A stretch of 64,000 nucleotides of DNA from CAYTES01 sp964436935 (lineage in GTDB: Bacteria > Patescibacteriota > Gracilibacteria > UBA1369 > UBA12473): contig CAYTES010000001.1 in the NCBI GenBank assembly GCA_964436935.1, forward strand, positions 1 to 64,000, in the 5' to 3' direction. A program made the translations under genes and the position numbers. Shown in pieces: positions 55,137-64,000 of the stretch; position 1 is the stretch's first letter; each line of letters opens with the position of its first letter. Under the pieces are notes generated by a model. It saw nothing but the letters and a program-made list of their open reading frames with translations, did no database searches and was not told the DNA's origin.

Positions 55137-55848
55137 CCAACACTTGAGCCTTAAACCCGGAAACCGCTTGTAATAATTCTAAACTTTTCCATAAATCCGC
55201 CCCCGCCAATTCTGAAATTTCTTTATCTAAAGAACGAATATCATCTCTTGAATCAGTCAAAATTTCTTTATGATCCTCCGTCCACTCTTGTTCGGAAAGA
55301 CGCAATGTTTGAACAAATTCAGCCTGATGAGCACACCGTTCATTCACAAGATCATCCAAAACACGATGCTTAAACGCAATCAAGCGTTGAGACAAAGGAT
55401 AAAAAGTTTCCAAAAGCGCCAATATCAAATCCCGACAACGAGCAGGAGTTTCAAATTCTTGAAGCCGAGTATATGCCCAAGTCAAAATAGAATTTCTCGC
55501 TCCTCGTTTTTCCACCGCAGGAGGCGCTTGTTCGAATAATATTCCCACGGCACGATCGTAATCTTTTTCCGTTAAGTTTGAGGTATAAATATTGGCTTGT
55601 TTGGCAATATTCCATAAAAATTCTTTCAATTCGCCTCCTCCATTAAGTGGCGGCGGCGATTCCGCTTGAAATCGCAACATCTCGATCGCCTCTGCTGAAC
55701 TTCCCTCCATAACGATTCGAACATAGTGGGCTACCTTATCGGAAATCCCACCAACCCCTTGCCCGGAAGAAACACTTTGAATCCGCTCATAAAGAGAACG
55801 AGCAAGAGAAGGATCGGCCAGAAGCTCGGGAATATTTGGATGGATCAC
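55126..55848 (-). CDS. Hypothetical helical protein
   Basis: 240 residues with a GTG start at 55848, not recognised. It is helical with repeated aromatic/hydrophobic spacing (AVGILFEQAPPAVEKRG; LILALLETFYPLSQRLIAF). It is translationally coupled to the 713-residue protein downstream (11-base overlap), so the two probably work together. A 319-base spacer upstream contains only palindromes P3 and P4. Confidence 0.65.
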   Translation of the reverse strand: MIHPNIPELLADPSLARSLYERIQSVSSGQGVGGISDKVAHYVRIVMEGSSAEAIEMLRFQAESPPPLNGGGELKEFLWNIAKQANIYTSNLTEKDYDRAVGILFEQAPPAVEKRGARNSILTWAYTRLQEFETPARCRDLILALLETFYPLSQRLIAFKHRVLDDLVNERCAHQAEFVQTLRLSEQEWTEDHKEILTDSRDDIRSLDKEISELAGADLWKSLELLQAVSGFKAQVLVAA

Positions 55849-55943
55849 AGCAACAAAGGGTTTAAATAAAAGGTTATAATTTAAAACTAAATATTTATTT
55901 AGTCAACAAAAAGGCCCCGCTAAATTGGGTAAAAGCTTAACTT

Positions 55944-56009
55944 GGCAGTTCGGATTGTTTTTTGAGGGAGCATTTTATTTTGCGACCGAGAGAAATGATC
56001 CGAACTGCC
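55944..56009. repeat. Palindromic element P3
   Basis: A 20-bp stem with several G-T pairs (55944-55963 with 55990-56009; outer arm GGCAGTTCGGAT) encloses a 26-base loop (GAGGGAGCATTTT, then ATTTTGCGACCGA). The loop matches that of P4 at 20 of 26 positions, while the outer arms are unrelated. Confidence 0.7.
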
Positions 56010-56057
56010 CCAAACTCCCCTAGCCCAAACCAAACCTCCTCTCTTCCCCTCACCCCT

Positions 56058-56180
56058 GCTTAAATTTCAGAAAAGCTTATATCAGGACTTTGAATTGTTT
56101 TCCGAGTAAGCATTTTGTTCTGCGCACGAGGGAAATGATTAAAAGTCCTGATAACATAGAAGTTTCTCTAAAATTTAAGC
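56058..56180. repeat. Palindromic element P4 reaching into the M16 peptidase gene
   Basis: A 23-bp stem with one mismatch (56081-56103 with 56130-56152; arm ATCAGGACTTT) encloses the loop GAGTAAGCATTTTG, then TTCTGCGCACGA. Outside it an imperfect second stem ends in GCTTAAATTT (56058-56067) paired with AAATTTAAGC (56171-56180). The latter is the last codons of the M16 gene, whose stop is at 56168-56170. Confidence 0.7.
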
Positions 56181-57433
56181 AATTTTGCAAACCGCTCTTT
56201 CTCCTCCCAAGGCCCAATACCAGCGAGATAAAGGCGATCTTCCTGGAACAGGTCTCGAGCGATGCACTCCACCTCACTCACCGTCACCACATCCACTTTG
56301 GCCGCAATCTCCTCCTCTGTCAACACCTCCCCATACAGCACCTCATGCTTGGCCAAAAGATGAGCCATCTCTTCAGAATCCTCCAACTTCAACACCATTT
56401 TCCCCTTCAAATAGTCTTTGGCTTTCTGCAACTCCGCTTCGGTAATACCCTCATCTCTCAACAGTTTATACTGCTCCACAATCGCCTCCACCGCCATATC
56501 CACACGATTCAGATCCACACCCGCCCGAGTCGATAAAATCCCAGTATCGGTATAATCATCCGTCGAGGTCTGAATATAATACGAAAGGCCTTTGGCTTCG
56601 CGCACGCCCAAAAACATCCGCGAACTCATATTGCCGCCCAAAATAATAGCGAGCAATTTAACCGCAAAATGCCCTCCGGAATGTTCGGCGTACGCCGGAA
56701 ATCCGATCACGACATGCCCCTGCTCCGTTTTCTTATTTTGTAAAATCACGCGATCGGTCGCCTCATTGGATTTCAACCCCAACCATTCAAAGGTGGTCTC
56801 TTTCTTTTCCATGGGAAAAAGTTTTTCCACTTCTTTCACCACCTCCTCATGTTCCACATCCCCCGCCACCGCAATCACAATATTATCCGAACGGTAGAGT
56901 TCATTTTGATAGGCCAAGAAATCATCCCGCGTCACTCCCATGATGACGTCCTTCAAACCAATCTGATCCCATCCCAACGGCTGATCTCCAAAAATCAATT
57001 TTTCAAAATCCCAACCCACCTGATACATCGGCGTGTCCTGATACATATTGTACTCTTCCATGATCACGCCTCGCTCTTTATCGATCTCCACAGGATCATG
57101 TTTAGAGTGCAGCAACATGTCAGACAAAACATCCATCGCAATCCCGCGATGTTGAGACGCCACTTTCACATAATAACCCACATACTCTTTCCCGGTAAAC
57201 GCATTGAACTCTCCTCCTACACTATCAATAGCTTCGGACACGGACTTGGTATCCGGATACTTGTCGGCGCCTTTAAAAAACATGTGCTCTAGAAAGTGCG
57301 AAATGCCACGAATTTTCTGGGTTTCACAACGAGATCCAGCTTTAACCAAAATCAAAACCGTCACCGCCTTAGTGCTTTCCAATTTTTGAGTGACCACACG
57401 GAGTCCGTTAGGGAGAATCGTTTTATGATGCAT
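56168..57433 (-). CDS. M16-family zinc peptidase (insulinase-like)
   Basis: 421 residues. The inverted zinc motif H-x-x-E-H is present as ISHFLEHMFFKG, with the third ligand downstream in RGVIMEEYNMYQD. The R/Y substrate-binding residues and the GLSYYIQTS block of the second half are also present. It resembles single-chain bacterial M16B processing peptidases (PqqL/YmxG type). No signal peptide, so probably cytoplasmic. A TATAAT box lies about 30 bases before the start. Confidence 0.94.
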   Translation of the reverse strand: MHHKTILPNGLRVVTQKLESTKAVTVLILVKAGSRCETQKIRGISHFLEHMFFKGADKYPDTKSVSEAIDSVGGEFNAFTGKEYVGYYVKVASQHRGIAMDVLSDMLLHSKHDPVEIDKERGVIMEEYNMYQDTPMYQVGWDFEKLIFGDQPLGWDQIGLKDVIMGVTRDDFLAYQNELYRSDNIVIAVAGDVEHEEVVKEVEKLFPMEKKETTFEWLGLKSNEATDRVILQNKKTEQGHVVIGFPAYAEHSGGHFAVKLLAIILGGNMSSRMFLGVREAKGLSYYIQTSTDDYTDTGILSTRAGVDLNRVDMAVEAIVEQYKLLRDEGITEAELQKAKDYLKGKMVLKLEDSEEMAHLLAKHEVLYGEVLTEEEIAAKVDVVTVSEVECIARDLFQEDRLYLAGIGPWEEKERFAKLLKF

Positions 57434-57589
57434 GGAAAAAAATTAAATAAAAGTTGAACTCATTATACTATAAGGAAGCACCCAAAGACACACCATCTAA
57501 AAAACAAGTTGGCAACTTCAAATAAAAATAAACTGTAATAAATCAAGTGAAATATTGTTTTAAATAATGAAAACTTTAAACACGTTGCC

Positions 57590-60142
57590 ATGAAAAAATC
57601 GCTTCTTTCAACGGGCCTCATTCTTGGAATTCTGTTGACCCTCAATCCACTCACACCGTCGCCGGTACACGCCGAAACAACCTTTTCAGATCTTGAAGAA
57701 ACCGATCCGAGTAAGGAAGCCGTCACTTATCTGAAAGAAGAAGGCATCGTGGATGGCTATTCCGATGGAACCTTTCGCTCAACCCACAAAATCAATAGGG
57801 CGGAATTCATGAAAGTGGTGATAGGGACACTCACCGACAATCCCAGCGGATCATTCTGCTTTTCGGATGTGAACGAGGAATGGTTCGCGCCCTACATTTG
57901 TGAAGGAAAAACAAGAGGACTGGTGAACGGCTACGCCGATGGAAGCTTTCATCCGGAAGAAGAGATTAATTTTGCCGAAGCCAGTAAAATTTTATCGAAT
58001 GCCTTTGAATTGGAAGGAGAAACGCTGAATGACGAATGGTACGCCTCCTTCGTGAGTGCGCTCGACGAAGAAAATGCGATTCCCACCTCCATCACCGATT
58101 TCGACAAATTCATCGCCCGTGGAGAAATGGCCGAAATGGTATGGCGAATTGAAGAAGGAACGGGAGAGGCGGTCGAGTCTCTCAAATATGAAGAGTTGGA
58201 AGGTACGATGGTGAACATCGAATCCTGCGAAGAACTCAAAGAACTCTTCTTGAGCAACCCCTACAACTATTCCCCCATCACGATGTATGAAGAAATGGAC
58301 GGAGATAGTGTTAGTGCCGAACCGGAAAGTGCTCCAACAGAGGATGCAAGCAGCAATGAAGTAAAATCCTCGGACGACTACTCCACCACCAATATCCAAG
58401 TGACCGGGGTCGACGAATCCGACATCGTTAAAAACGATGGACAATATATTTACGCCATCCGCGATCAAATGGTGGAAATTATCGAAGCGTACCCCCTGGA
58501 AAATTTAAGATCCGTGTCCAAAATTGAATTTGAAAATGAGGAAGAAATGTTTTGGCCTTCACAACTCTATTTGGATGGAGACACTCTTGTTGTGATCGGC
58601 TCTCAATCCACCTACGAAACTTATGATTATGACTACGAGTATAAAGAAATATGGTTTCCCGAATATCATCAAAATCGTACCGGAGTTTACATTTACGACA
58701 TCAGCGACCGTAGCAATCCGACATTAAAACGAAACCTCACCCTAGACGGCAGTTATAGCAATTCGCGCAAAGTGGATGACACGCTCTATCTCATCTTAAA
58801 CAAATACGACTTCCCCTATTATGGATACGATCCTGAAACGCTGGAAGTAGAGGAGGTATTGCCACGCTACTACGATTCATTGAATGGAGAAGAAAAAGTG
58901 TTGGCCGACTGCAACGACATTCGATATATGCCACGAGAACGCACCCTCAATTACATCATTGCCAGTGCCATTCCAATCGACTCAGACGCCACGATCGATT
59001 CCGAAGTATTGATCGGAAACAGTGAAAACCTTTATTCCAGCCAAGAAAATCTATACATCGCCAGCACCAATTATGAAAGTTCCGAGGACTATTATATGGA
59101 CTGGGGAAACGCAAAAACCTGGCTGTACCGTTTTGGCCTGACTCCAGGAAAAATCACTTATGAACGACGAGCAAAAGTGCCGGGCACTATCCTCAATCAA
59201 TTCAGCATGGATGAACATGAGAATTATTTTCGCATTGCCACCACGCAACATGGAAGTTGGAATTGGATGTCGGACATCCAAACGGAATCCAGCAATAATC
59301 TTTATGTCCTCAATGAAAACATGGAAACCGTGGGGCAGATTGAAAACATTGCCCCCGGAGAACAGCTTTACTCCACTCGCTTCATGGGAGATAGAGGCTA
59401 CTTGGTGACCTTTGAACAGATTGACCCTTTCTTTGTCGTGGATCTTTCGCAACCCACGGCGCCCAAAATCGTGGGCGAACTCAAAATCCCGGGGTATAGC
59501 GATTACCTCCATCCCTATGACGAAAATCATATTTTAGGATTTGGGAAAGACACCACGGATGCGGAAACAGAGAACCTTTTGGAGGAAGAAGCGGAATCCA
59601 TGAACTGGTCATGGTATCAAGGGATGAAAGTGGGACTGTTCGACGTGACAGATCCTAGCAATCCCAAACAGATATTCAGTCTAGGCATCGGAGATCGCGG
59701 CACGGAAAGTGAACTGCTATATAACCACAAGGCCCTGCTCTTCAATGCCTCCAAAAATCTACTGGCCTTCCCCATTTCGGTAGCGGAGGTTGAAGAAAAA
59801 TATGCCGATGATCCCATGGCATATGGCGAGACCATTTTCCAAGGTGCCTATGTTTATACGATCGACCTTGAAAATGGTTTCACGCCTCGAGGCACCATCA
59901 CGCATTATGATGAAAGTGCCGAAGGAAGCTATTGGGACTGGTATGACTATCTCAAAGAGATCAGCCGCATCCTCTACATCGATGAACATCTATACACGGT
60001 CTCCGAAGGAGCGATCAAAGCCAGTGACATTTTAACCACGGAGGAACAAGGAGAGTTGATCCTAGAAACCTCGTCAACCGATATCTACGACTATCCGGAA
60101 GGCGAAGTGGAAAGTGAAAGTTCGCAGGAAACGGAGTTGTAA
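57590..60142 (+). CDS. Secreted SLH protein with C-terminal beta-propeller
   Basis: 850 residues. The signal peptide ends near VHA-ET (about residue 28). SLH modules follow at about 30-75 (LKEEGIVDGYSDGTF, NRAEFMKVV) and 85-135 (FSDVNEEWFAPYI, GLVNGYADGSF). After an acidic linker, TTNIQVTGVDESDIVKNDGQ begins the WD40-like beta-propeller family found in secreted archaeal and bacterial proteins, running to about 815 with several Y-x-Y-D-I blade motifs. Likely displayed on the cell surface via the S-layer. Confidence 0.9.
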   Translation: MKKSLLSTGLILGILLTLNPLTPSPVHAETTFSDLEETDPSKEAVTYLKEEGIVDGYSDGTFRSTHKINRAEFMKVVIGTLTDNPSGSFCFSDVNEEWFAPYICEGKTRGLVNGYADGSFHPEEEINFAEASKILSNAFELEGETLNDEWYASFVSALDEENAIPTSITDFDKFIARGEMAEMVWRIEEGTGEAVESLKYEELEGTMVNIESCEELKELFLSNPYNYSPITMYEEMDGDSVSAEPESAPTEDASSNEVKSSDDYSTTNIQVTGVDESDIVKNDGQYIYAIRDQMVEIIEAYPLENLRSVSKIEFENEEEMFWPSQLYLDGDTLVVIGSQSTYETYDYDYEYKEIWFPEYHQNRTGVYIYDISDRSNPTLKRNLTLDGSYSNSRKVDDTLYLILNKYDFPYYGYDPETLEVEEVLPRYYDSLNGEEKVLADCNDIRYMPRERTLNYIIASAIPIDSDATIDSEVLIGNSENLYSSQENLYIASTNYESSEDYYMDWGNAKTWLYRFGLTPGKITYERRAKVPGTILNQFSMDEHENYFRIATTQHGSWNWMSDIQTESSNNLYVLNENMETVGQIENIAPGEQLYSTRFMGDRGYLVTFEQIDPFFVVDLSQPTAPKIVGELKIPGYSDYLHPYDENHILGFGKDTTDAETENLLEEEAESMNWSWYQGMKVGLFDVTDPSNPKQIFSLGIGDRGTESELLYNHKALLFNASKNLLAFPISVAEVEEKYADDPMAYGETIFQGAYVYTIDLENGFTPRGTITHYDESAEGSYWDWYDYLKEISRILYIDEHLYTVSEGAIKASDILTTEEQGELILETSSTDIYDYPEGEVESESSQETEL

Positions 60143-60308
60143 AGTCCGCCACCGAATATCCGTGCACAATAAGCCTAGAAACAATTCATCACCTAGGCTC
60201 AAACGAATCATAGCTGCAGAAGAAGCGCCTATTTCGAAAACTTGAAGAAAACCTCGCTTTGATTTAGGATAAGATCTCTTGCTCTCGCTCTTCAACGACA
60301 CCGCCTCC

Positions 60309-62678
60309 ATGTCTTATAGGAAACATTTTCGTGCACTCCCCTTGAACCGCATCACCCTCATGATGGGGATTGGATTTTTTATGGGATTTATTATCTTTTC
60401 TCGACTTTTCTACCTCCAAATTGTGAAAGGAAACTATTATCAAGAAATCGCTTTTGAAAAAAATCAGGGCTATACGGAAATTCCCGCACGGCGGGGAGAA
60501 ATTCTCATTCAAGACAGTCATTCCGGAGAACCCTATGCCTTAGCCACAAACACCACACTCAATCTTCTATATGCCGACCCTTCTCTCATTGAAGATCCCG
60601 GCTATGTAGGAGGAAAATTGGCACCATTGCTCTTTGACTTGGAAAGTGAAAAAGAAAGAGACAAAGAACGGTATGAAAATCTGATGTCCGACTTAAGAAA
60701 AGCACAAAGAAAAGAGATGGAGGAACCGGCCACTCCCATGGAAGAAACCACCGGCACAGAAACTCCAACAACAACAAATCCCGAAAGCTCCCCCGCTCCC
60801 TCTCTAAATCTTCCCCCAAGCGACCCCACCGCCCCTCCTTCCTATGGTGACTTTCGCCTTCATACGGACGACGAACTTTTCGCACTCTACCAAAGAGATT
60901 TAATTGATACATTAAGTCAAAAAACCCGTTCCGTGATCCTCCTAACGGAAGACCTCGATGAAGGGCTGGCCAAAACCATTCGGGACAAAGCGATCACCGG
61001 CGTGGAAGTCACCGAAAACGGAAAACTATACACCTATCCTTCCCAAATCAGCGATAAAGACAGAACGTCAAAAACACTCGCTGACATTTTAGATATGGAA
61101 TGGGAAAGACTCCAACAAATTTTAATCGGCCGCAATCGGTATGCCGTATTGAAACGAAAACTTGCACCCGAAATTTCAGACCAAATCGAAAAACTGATCC
61201 ATGAGGAACCGAAAGCTTTTTTTGGAATACGAATGAAGGAAGAATATTTTCGATTCTATCCCGAAGGCTCTTTGGCGGCTCAAGTACTGGGATACGTCAA
61301 TCATAAAAATAACGGACAATACGGAATTGAAGGAACTTTCGATGACCAACTGGAGGGAAAAAGTGGTTACTTCAGTTCCCAAATTGATGCCAGCGGAAAA
61401 CAAATCACTGTAGGAGACAGTGAAATCGTGGATGCGGTAAACGGGGCAAACATTACGTTAACCTTAGATCGATCCATTCAAGCGGAAGCGGAAAAATTAA
61501 TCGCAAAAGGCGTTGAAAATTTTCAGGCCGATAGCGGTCAAATCATTGTCCAAGAAACAAAAACCGGCCGGATACTGGCCATGGCCCACTATCCAACGTT
61601 TGATCCCAATACCTATGGCGATATATTTAAACTCGAAGAAGTCGAACTCAGTCAAAACGACCGAGAAAATTTATACCGGGTGGGCGAAGGAGAAAATGAA
61701 AAGTTGTACCTTTACATCCGCAAAGATCCCGATGTTCGCATTGAAATCTTTTATGACAAAGACAAGGATAAATATTATAAATATGCGAATAACGTCGGAC
61801 CGGAAGTCTATCAACTCAAAGCGGTCACGCTTCCTTATGAACCCGGATCGGTCTTCAAGGCCGTTGCCATGGCCTCCGGAGTAGATGCCGATGAGGTAAC
61901 CCCGTACACAACATTTTTCAGCGACGGGCCGGTCCAGGTGGATGAGTATGAAATTCACACGTTCAATGACGAATATTACGGCACCTCGACTATGACGGAA
62001 GTCTTGATTCATTCCGACAACACGGGAATGGTATTCGTGGCACGAAAATTGGGACGAGCCCTTTTTTATGACTATCTGAAAAACTTCGGATTCGGCAAAA
62101 AAACCAATATTGAATTCGAAGGAGAAAATGCAGGACGCGTAGAGTATTACGATTACTGGGCGGAATCGGAACTCGTAACCAAAGCGTTCGGACAAGGTAT
62201 TACGGTCACTCCCATCCAGCTCATCACCGCCATTTCAGCCGTCGGAAACGGCGGGCTGCTCATGCAACCTTATATTGTGGACTCCATGGACGAAGCCAAC
62301 GGTAAAAACATTGAATTTGAACCACATGTGGTACAACGGGTTCTCAAAGAAGAAACCTCCGATCAAGTCACCTCAATGATGATTGCGGTCGTAGAAAACG
62401 GAGCGCCCAATACCGTAATGGAGGACCACTTCATTGCGGGAAAAAGCGGAACCGCTCAAACCTATAAATATGGAAAAGCACTAAAAGGAAAAGGGACCAC
62501 CATCGCCTCATTCACGGGCTTTGCTCCGGTCAAAGATCCCCAATTCACCATCTTGGTAAAGTTAGATCGCCCCAAAACCTCCGAATGGGCCGAAGGAACC
62601 TCAGGTAAAATCTTTAAAGAAATGGCACAGTTCTTATTCCAGTACTACAACATTCCACCCGATAAAAACCTAAAATGA
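60309..62678 (+). CDS. Class B penicillin-binding protein (FtsI/PBP2-like transpeptidase)
   Basis: 789 residues from the ATG at 60309; a TTG at 60279 is less likely. One membrane helix (about 15-38) is followed by the dimerisation domain beginning IPARRGEILIQD. Transpeptidase motifs are PGSVFK (nucleophile S514), SDN (569-571) and KSG (712-714). Two insertions are notable: a Pro/Thr/Ser/Glu-rich segment at about 138-180, and a charged one of about 50 residues after YGDIFK (about 438-500), before the nucleophile. It crosslinks peptidoglycan in division or elongation. There is no PASTA domain. Confidence 0.94.
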   Translation: MSYRKHFRALPLNRITLMMGIGFFMGFIIFSRLFYLQIVKGNYYQEIAFEKNQGYTEIPARRGEILIQDSHSGEPYALATNTTLNLLYADPSLIEDPGYVGGKLAPLLFDLESEKERDKERYENLMSDLRKAQRKEMEEPATPMEETTGTETPTTTNPESSPAPSLNLPPSDPTAPPSYGDFRLHTDDELFALYQRDLIDTLSQKTRSVILLTEDLDEGLAKTIRDKAITGVEVTENGKLYTYPSQISDKDRTSKTLADILDMEWERLQQILIGRNRYAVLKRKLAPEISDQIEKLIHEEPKAFFGIRMKEEYFRFYPEGSLAAQVLGYVNHKNNGQYGIEGTFDDQLEGKSGYFSSQIDASGKQITVGDSEIVDAVNGANITLTLDRSIQAEAEKLIAKGVENFQADSGQIIVQETKTGRILAMAHYPTFDPNTYGDIFKLEEVELSQNDRENLYRVGEGENEKLYLYIRKDPDVRIEIFYDKDKDKYYKYANNVGPEVYQLKAVTLPYEPGSVFKAVAMASGVDADEVTPYTTFFSDGPVQVDEYEIHTFNDEYYGTSTMTEVLIHSDNTGMVFVARKLGRALFYDYLKNFGFGKKTNIEFEGENAGRVEYYDYWAESELVTKAFGQGITVTPIQLITAISAVGNGGLLMQPYIVDSMDEANGKNIEFEPHVVQRVLKEETSDQVTSMMIAVVENGAPNTVMEDHFIAGKSGTAQTYKYGKALKGKGTTIASFTGFAPVKDPQFTILVKLDRPKTSEWAEGTSGKIFKEMAQFLFQYYNIPPDKNLK

Positions 62679-62690
62679 TAATGGAATGAT

Positions 62691-63086
62691 TCAATCTGGG
62701 ATAAAAGATAAAATCAAATGCTCAATATAGTAACAAGCCCTTCTTGCTGCGAAAACGCGTGATTTAAAAACATTCAATTGAGGATCTCGCTCCAAAATGG
62801 CTTCCATCTTAGAAATTTTCCCACTTAAAATTTCTAGCGTATCGCGAACATCGCGAAATAAATTCAGGCGACCATACAATCCGCTCTCTATACAATCAAA
62901 TAAAGTATTGCGATCCGTTTCAATAAGCTCAATCACCCCCGATAATTCATACTGCATTTGATCTAAATACTGTGAAACGACTAAAGAATCTTCGACTTTA
63001 GAAACTTTTAAAACAGCCCATTCCGCTTCCAATGAATTTGAAAGCGATTCCCTACTATCAACTGAATCCTCAGCATGCTCTACCAT
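62691..63086 (-). CDS. Hypothetical helical protein
   Basis: 131 residues, not recognised. All-helical and acidic at the N-terminus, with conserved-looking ARRACYYIEHLILSFIPD at the C-terminus. It converges on the penicillin-binding protein gene (12 bases between stops) and stands alone. Confidence 0.6.
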   Translation of the reverse strand: MVEHAEDSVDSRESLSNSLEAEWAVLKVSKVEDSLVVSQYLDQMQYELSGVIELIETDRNTLFDCIESGLYGRLNLFRDVRDTLEILSGKISKMEAILERDPQLNVFKSRVFAARRACYYIEHLILSFIPD

Positions 63087-63203
63087 AAATTATGATTTTA
63101 TAAATTTTTGCCTTTTTAAATCTAAGAATTATACACGATAAAAAAATATACGTCAATAAAACCCGTTCAACTTATTTCCGAAAAGAAGTCATAATAAAAA
63201 TAC

Positions 63204-64000
63204 ATGGTCACCAAAAAGTCTCCTCAAAAAAACCGCGCGCCCAAGCCCACTTTGATTGAAATAAAATCATCCAATACCGTGATTCAAGATATTCCCAAAT
63301 ATTTTATCTTGGGTGGGCTATTGATTTTTATGATCGCCATCTTATGGGTGATCAAACCATTCATGATGCCACTCATCATTGGAGCGGTCATTGCCACCGG
63401 TTTTAATCCTCTCCAAGAAAGAATAAAATTAAAAATCCCCAATCGGACCCTCAGTGCACTCCTGGGATTTTTTATTATCCTGGTCATCATTATGGTTCCG
63501 GTGTCCTGGTTCATCTCCTATATCACCCAACAGGCCATTGAAACCTACCTCTTCATCGAATCAAAAGTATCGGAACTTTTAGCCATCGATGTCACTCTCA
63601 TTCCAAAAATCATCAAAAACAGCTTTGTCGGCCCCTATCTGCTTCAGGTGGAAGAATACCTTCCTCAACCCACCGAAATCGCGGGTTTTGTCACGGATAT
63701 GATCAAAAATCTGAGCCAGTTTTTGGTGAATCAAAGCACCAACTTTGCCAAACAACTCTCGGTTTTAGCCTTTCATATTTTTGTACTCCTGCTTTCCATC
63801 TTTTTCTTTTTAAGAGATGGAGATCGAGTGGTGGGAGAAATCAAAGAACTCATGCCTCTAGCACATAAATACAAAGAAGAAGTGTTCAGCAAGCTCAAAG
63901 ACATGAGCCGCGGGATTCTCTACGGGGTGTTCGGAGGTGCCATTGCGCAAGGATTTTTGGGAGGAGTGGGCATGGCCATTGTGGGCATTGAAAATGCCGC
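63204..64000 (+). CDS. AI-2E/PerM family permease, cut by window end
   Basis: The first 265 residues of a membrane protein that continues past the window. After a basic N-terminus there is a pair of membrane helices (about 30-75) with PFMMPLIIGAVIATGFNP, then another helix and the extracytoplasmic loop; VLLLSIFFFLRDGDRVV and GVFGGAIAQGFLGGVGMAIV are hallmarks of the AI-2E transporter/PerM family. Substrates vary in the family and cannot be assigned here. Confidence 0.9.
   Translation, partial: MVTKKSPQKNRAPKPTLIEIKSSNTVIQDIPKYFILGGLLIFMIAILWVIKPFMMPLIIGAVIATGFNPLQERIKLKIPNRTLSALLGFFIILVIIMVPVSWFISYITQQAIETYLFIESKVSELLAIDVTLIPKIIKNSFVGPYLLQVEEYLPQPTEIAGFVTDMIKNLSQFLVNQSTNFAKQLSVLAFHIFVLLLSIFFFLRDGDRVVGEIKELMPLAHKYKEEVFSKLKDMSRGILYGVFGGAIAQGFLGGVGMAIVGIENA

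Overview
The window looks like chromosome from a small-genome, fermentative bacterium of the Candidate Phyla Radiation type (Patescibacteria; a Peregrinibacteria- or Gracilibacteria-like lineage is my best guess). It uses the standard code, since TGA acts as a stop. The reasons are many lineage-restricted hypothetical proteins, S-layer-homology (SLH) surface proteins, AT-rich spacers and a near-complete lack of Shine-Dalgarno sequences before start codons. A fumarate reductase and a folate gene set are richer metabolism than most such genomes carry, so the placement is inference.

Layout. 1-7000: a complete F-type ATP synthase operon (assembly protein, then a, c, b, delta, alpha, gamma, beta, epsilon); subunit c carries the sodium-ligand signature. 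7000-15160: a cyclic-nucleotide-domain-like protein, uvrB, a GHSFG-motif protein, an ABC exporter, a YibE/F membrane protein and a small AT-rich frameshifted HEPN-like gene. 15250-19885: tRNA-Arg with a GCG anticodon, then rpe, rpiB, prs, a DUF192 protein, a degenerate transketolase-like protein and folK on the minus strand. 19951-24610: a tight four-gene cluster with two radical-SAM enzymes (one fused to a BtaA/DUF3419-like domain), a CoaE-like kinase and a methyltransferase. 24661-30506: a four-repeat coiled-coil protein with an ATP-grasp ligase, a tandem CinA-like protein, a formyltransferase-like protein and thiI. 30558-34374: an FKBP lipoprotein, a thioredoxin-fold protein, a CYTH protein and hypotheticals.

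34382-39569 is a pterin/folate block (queD-like, folP, pabC, purE, a TIKI-like hypothetical, pabB). 40607-46790 holds ndk and the fumarate reductase genes, with frdBCD separated from frdA by three hypothetical genes. 47360-52213 is a giant secreted SLH protein with seven copies of a four-cysteine repeat. 52382-52976 is a MazF-type toxin-antitoxin pair, followed by two linked hypotheticals, an M16 peptidase, an SLH beta-propeller protein, a class B penicillin-binding protein and the start of an AI-2E-family permease cut by the window end.

How it fits together: an ATP synthase that may run on sodium, membrane fumarate reduction, a partial non-oxidative pentose phosphate route feeding PRPP, folate and queuosine/thiouridine modification, and an elaborate cell surface. 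The most unusual features are a family of large intergenic palindromes with unique arms but related loops placed at gene 3' ends, the radical-SAM cluster, the Cys-repeat surface protein, and the translation signals (no Shine-Dalgarno, several probable leaderless starts).
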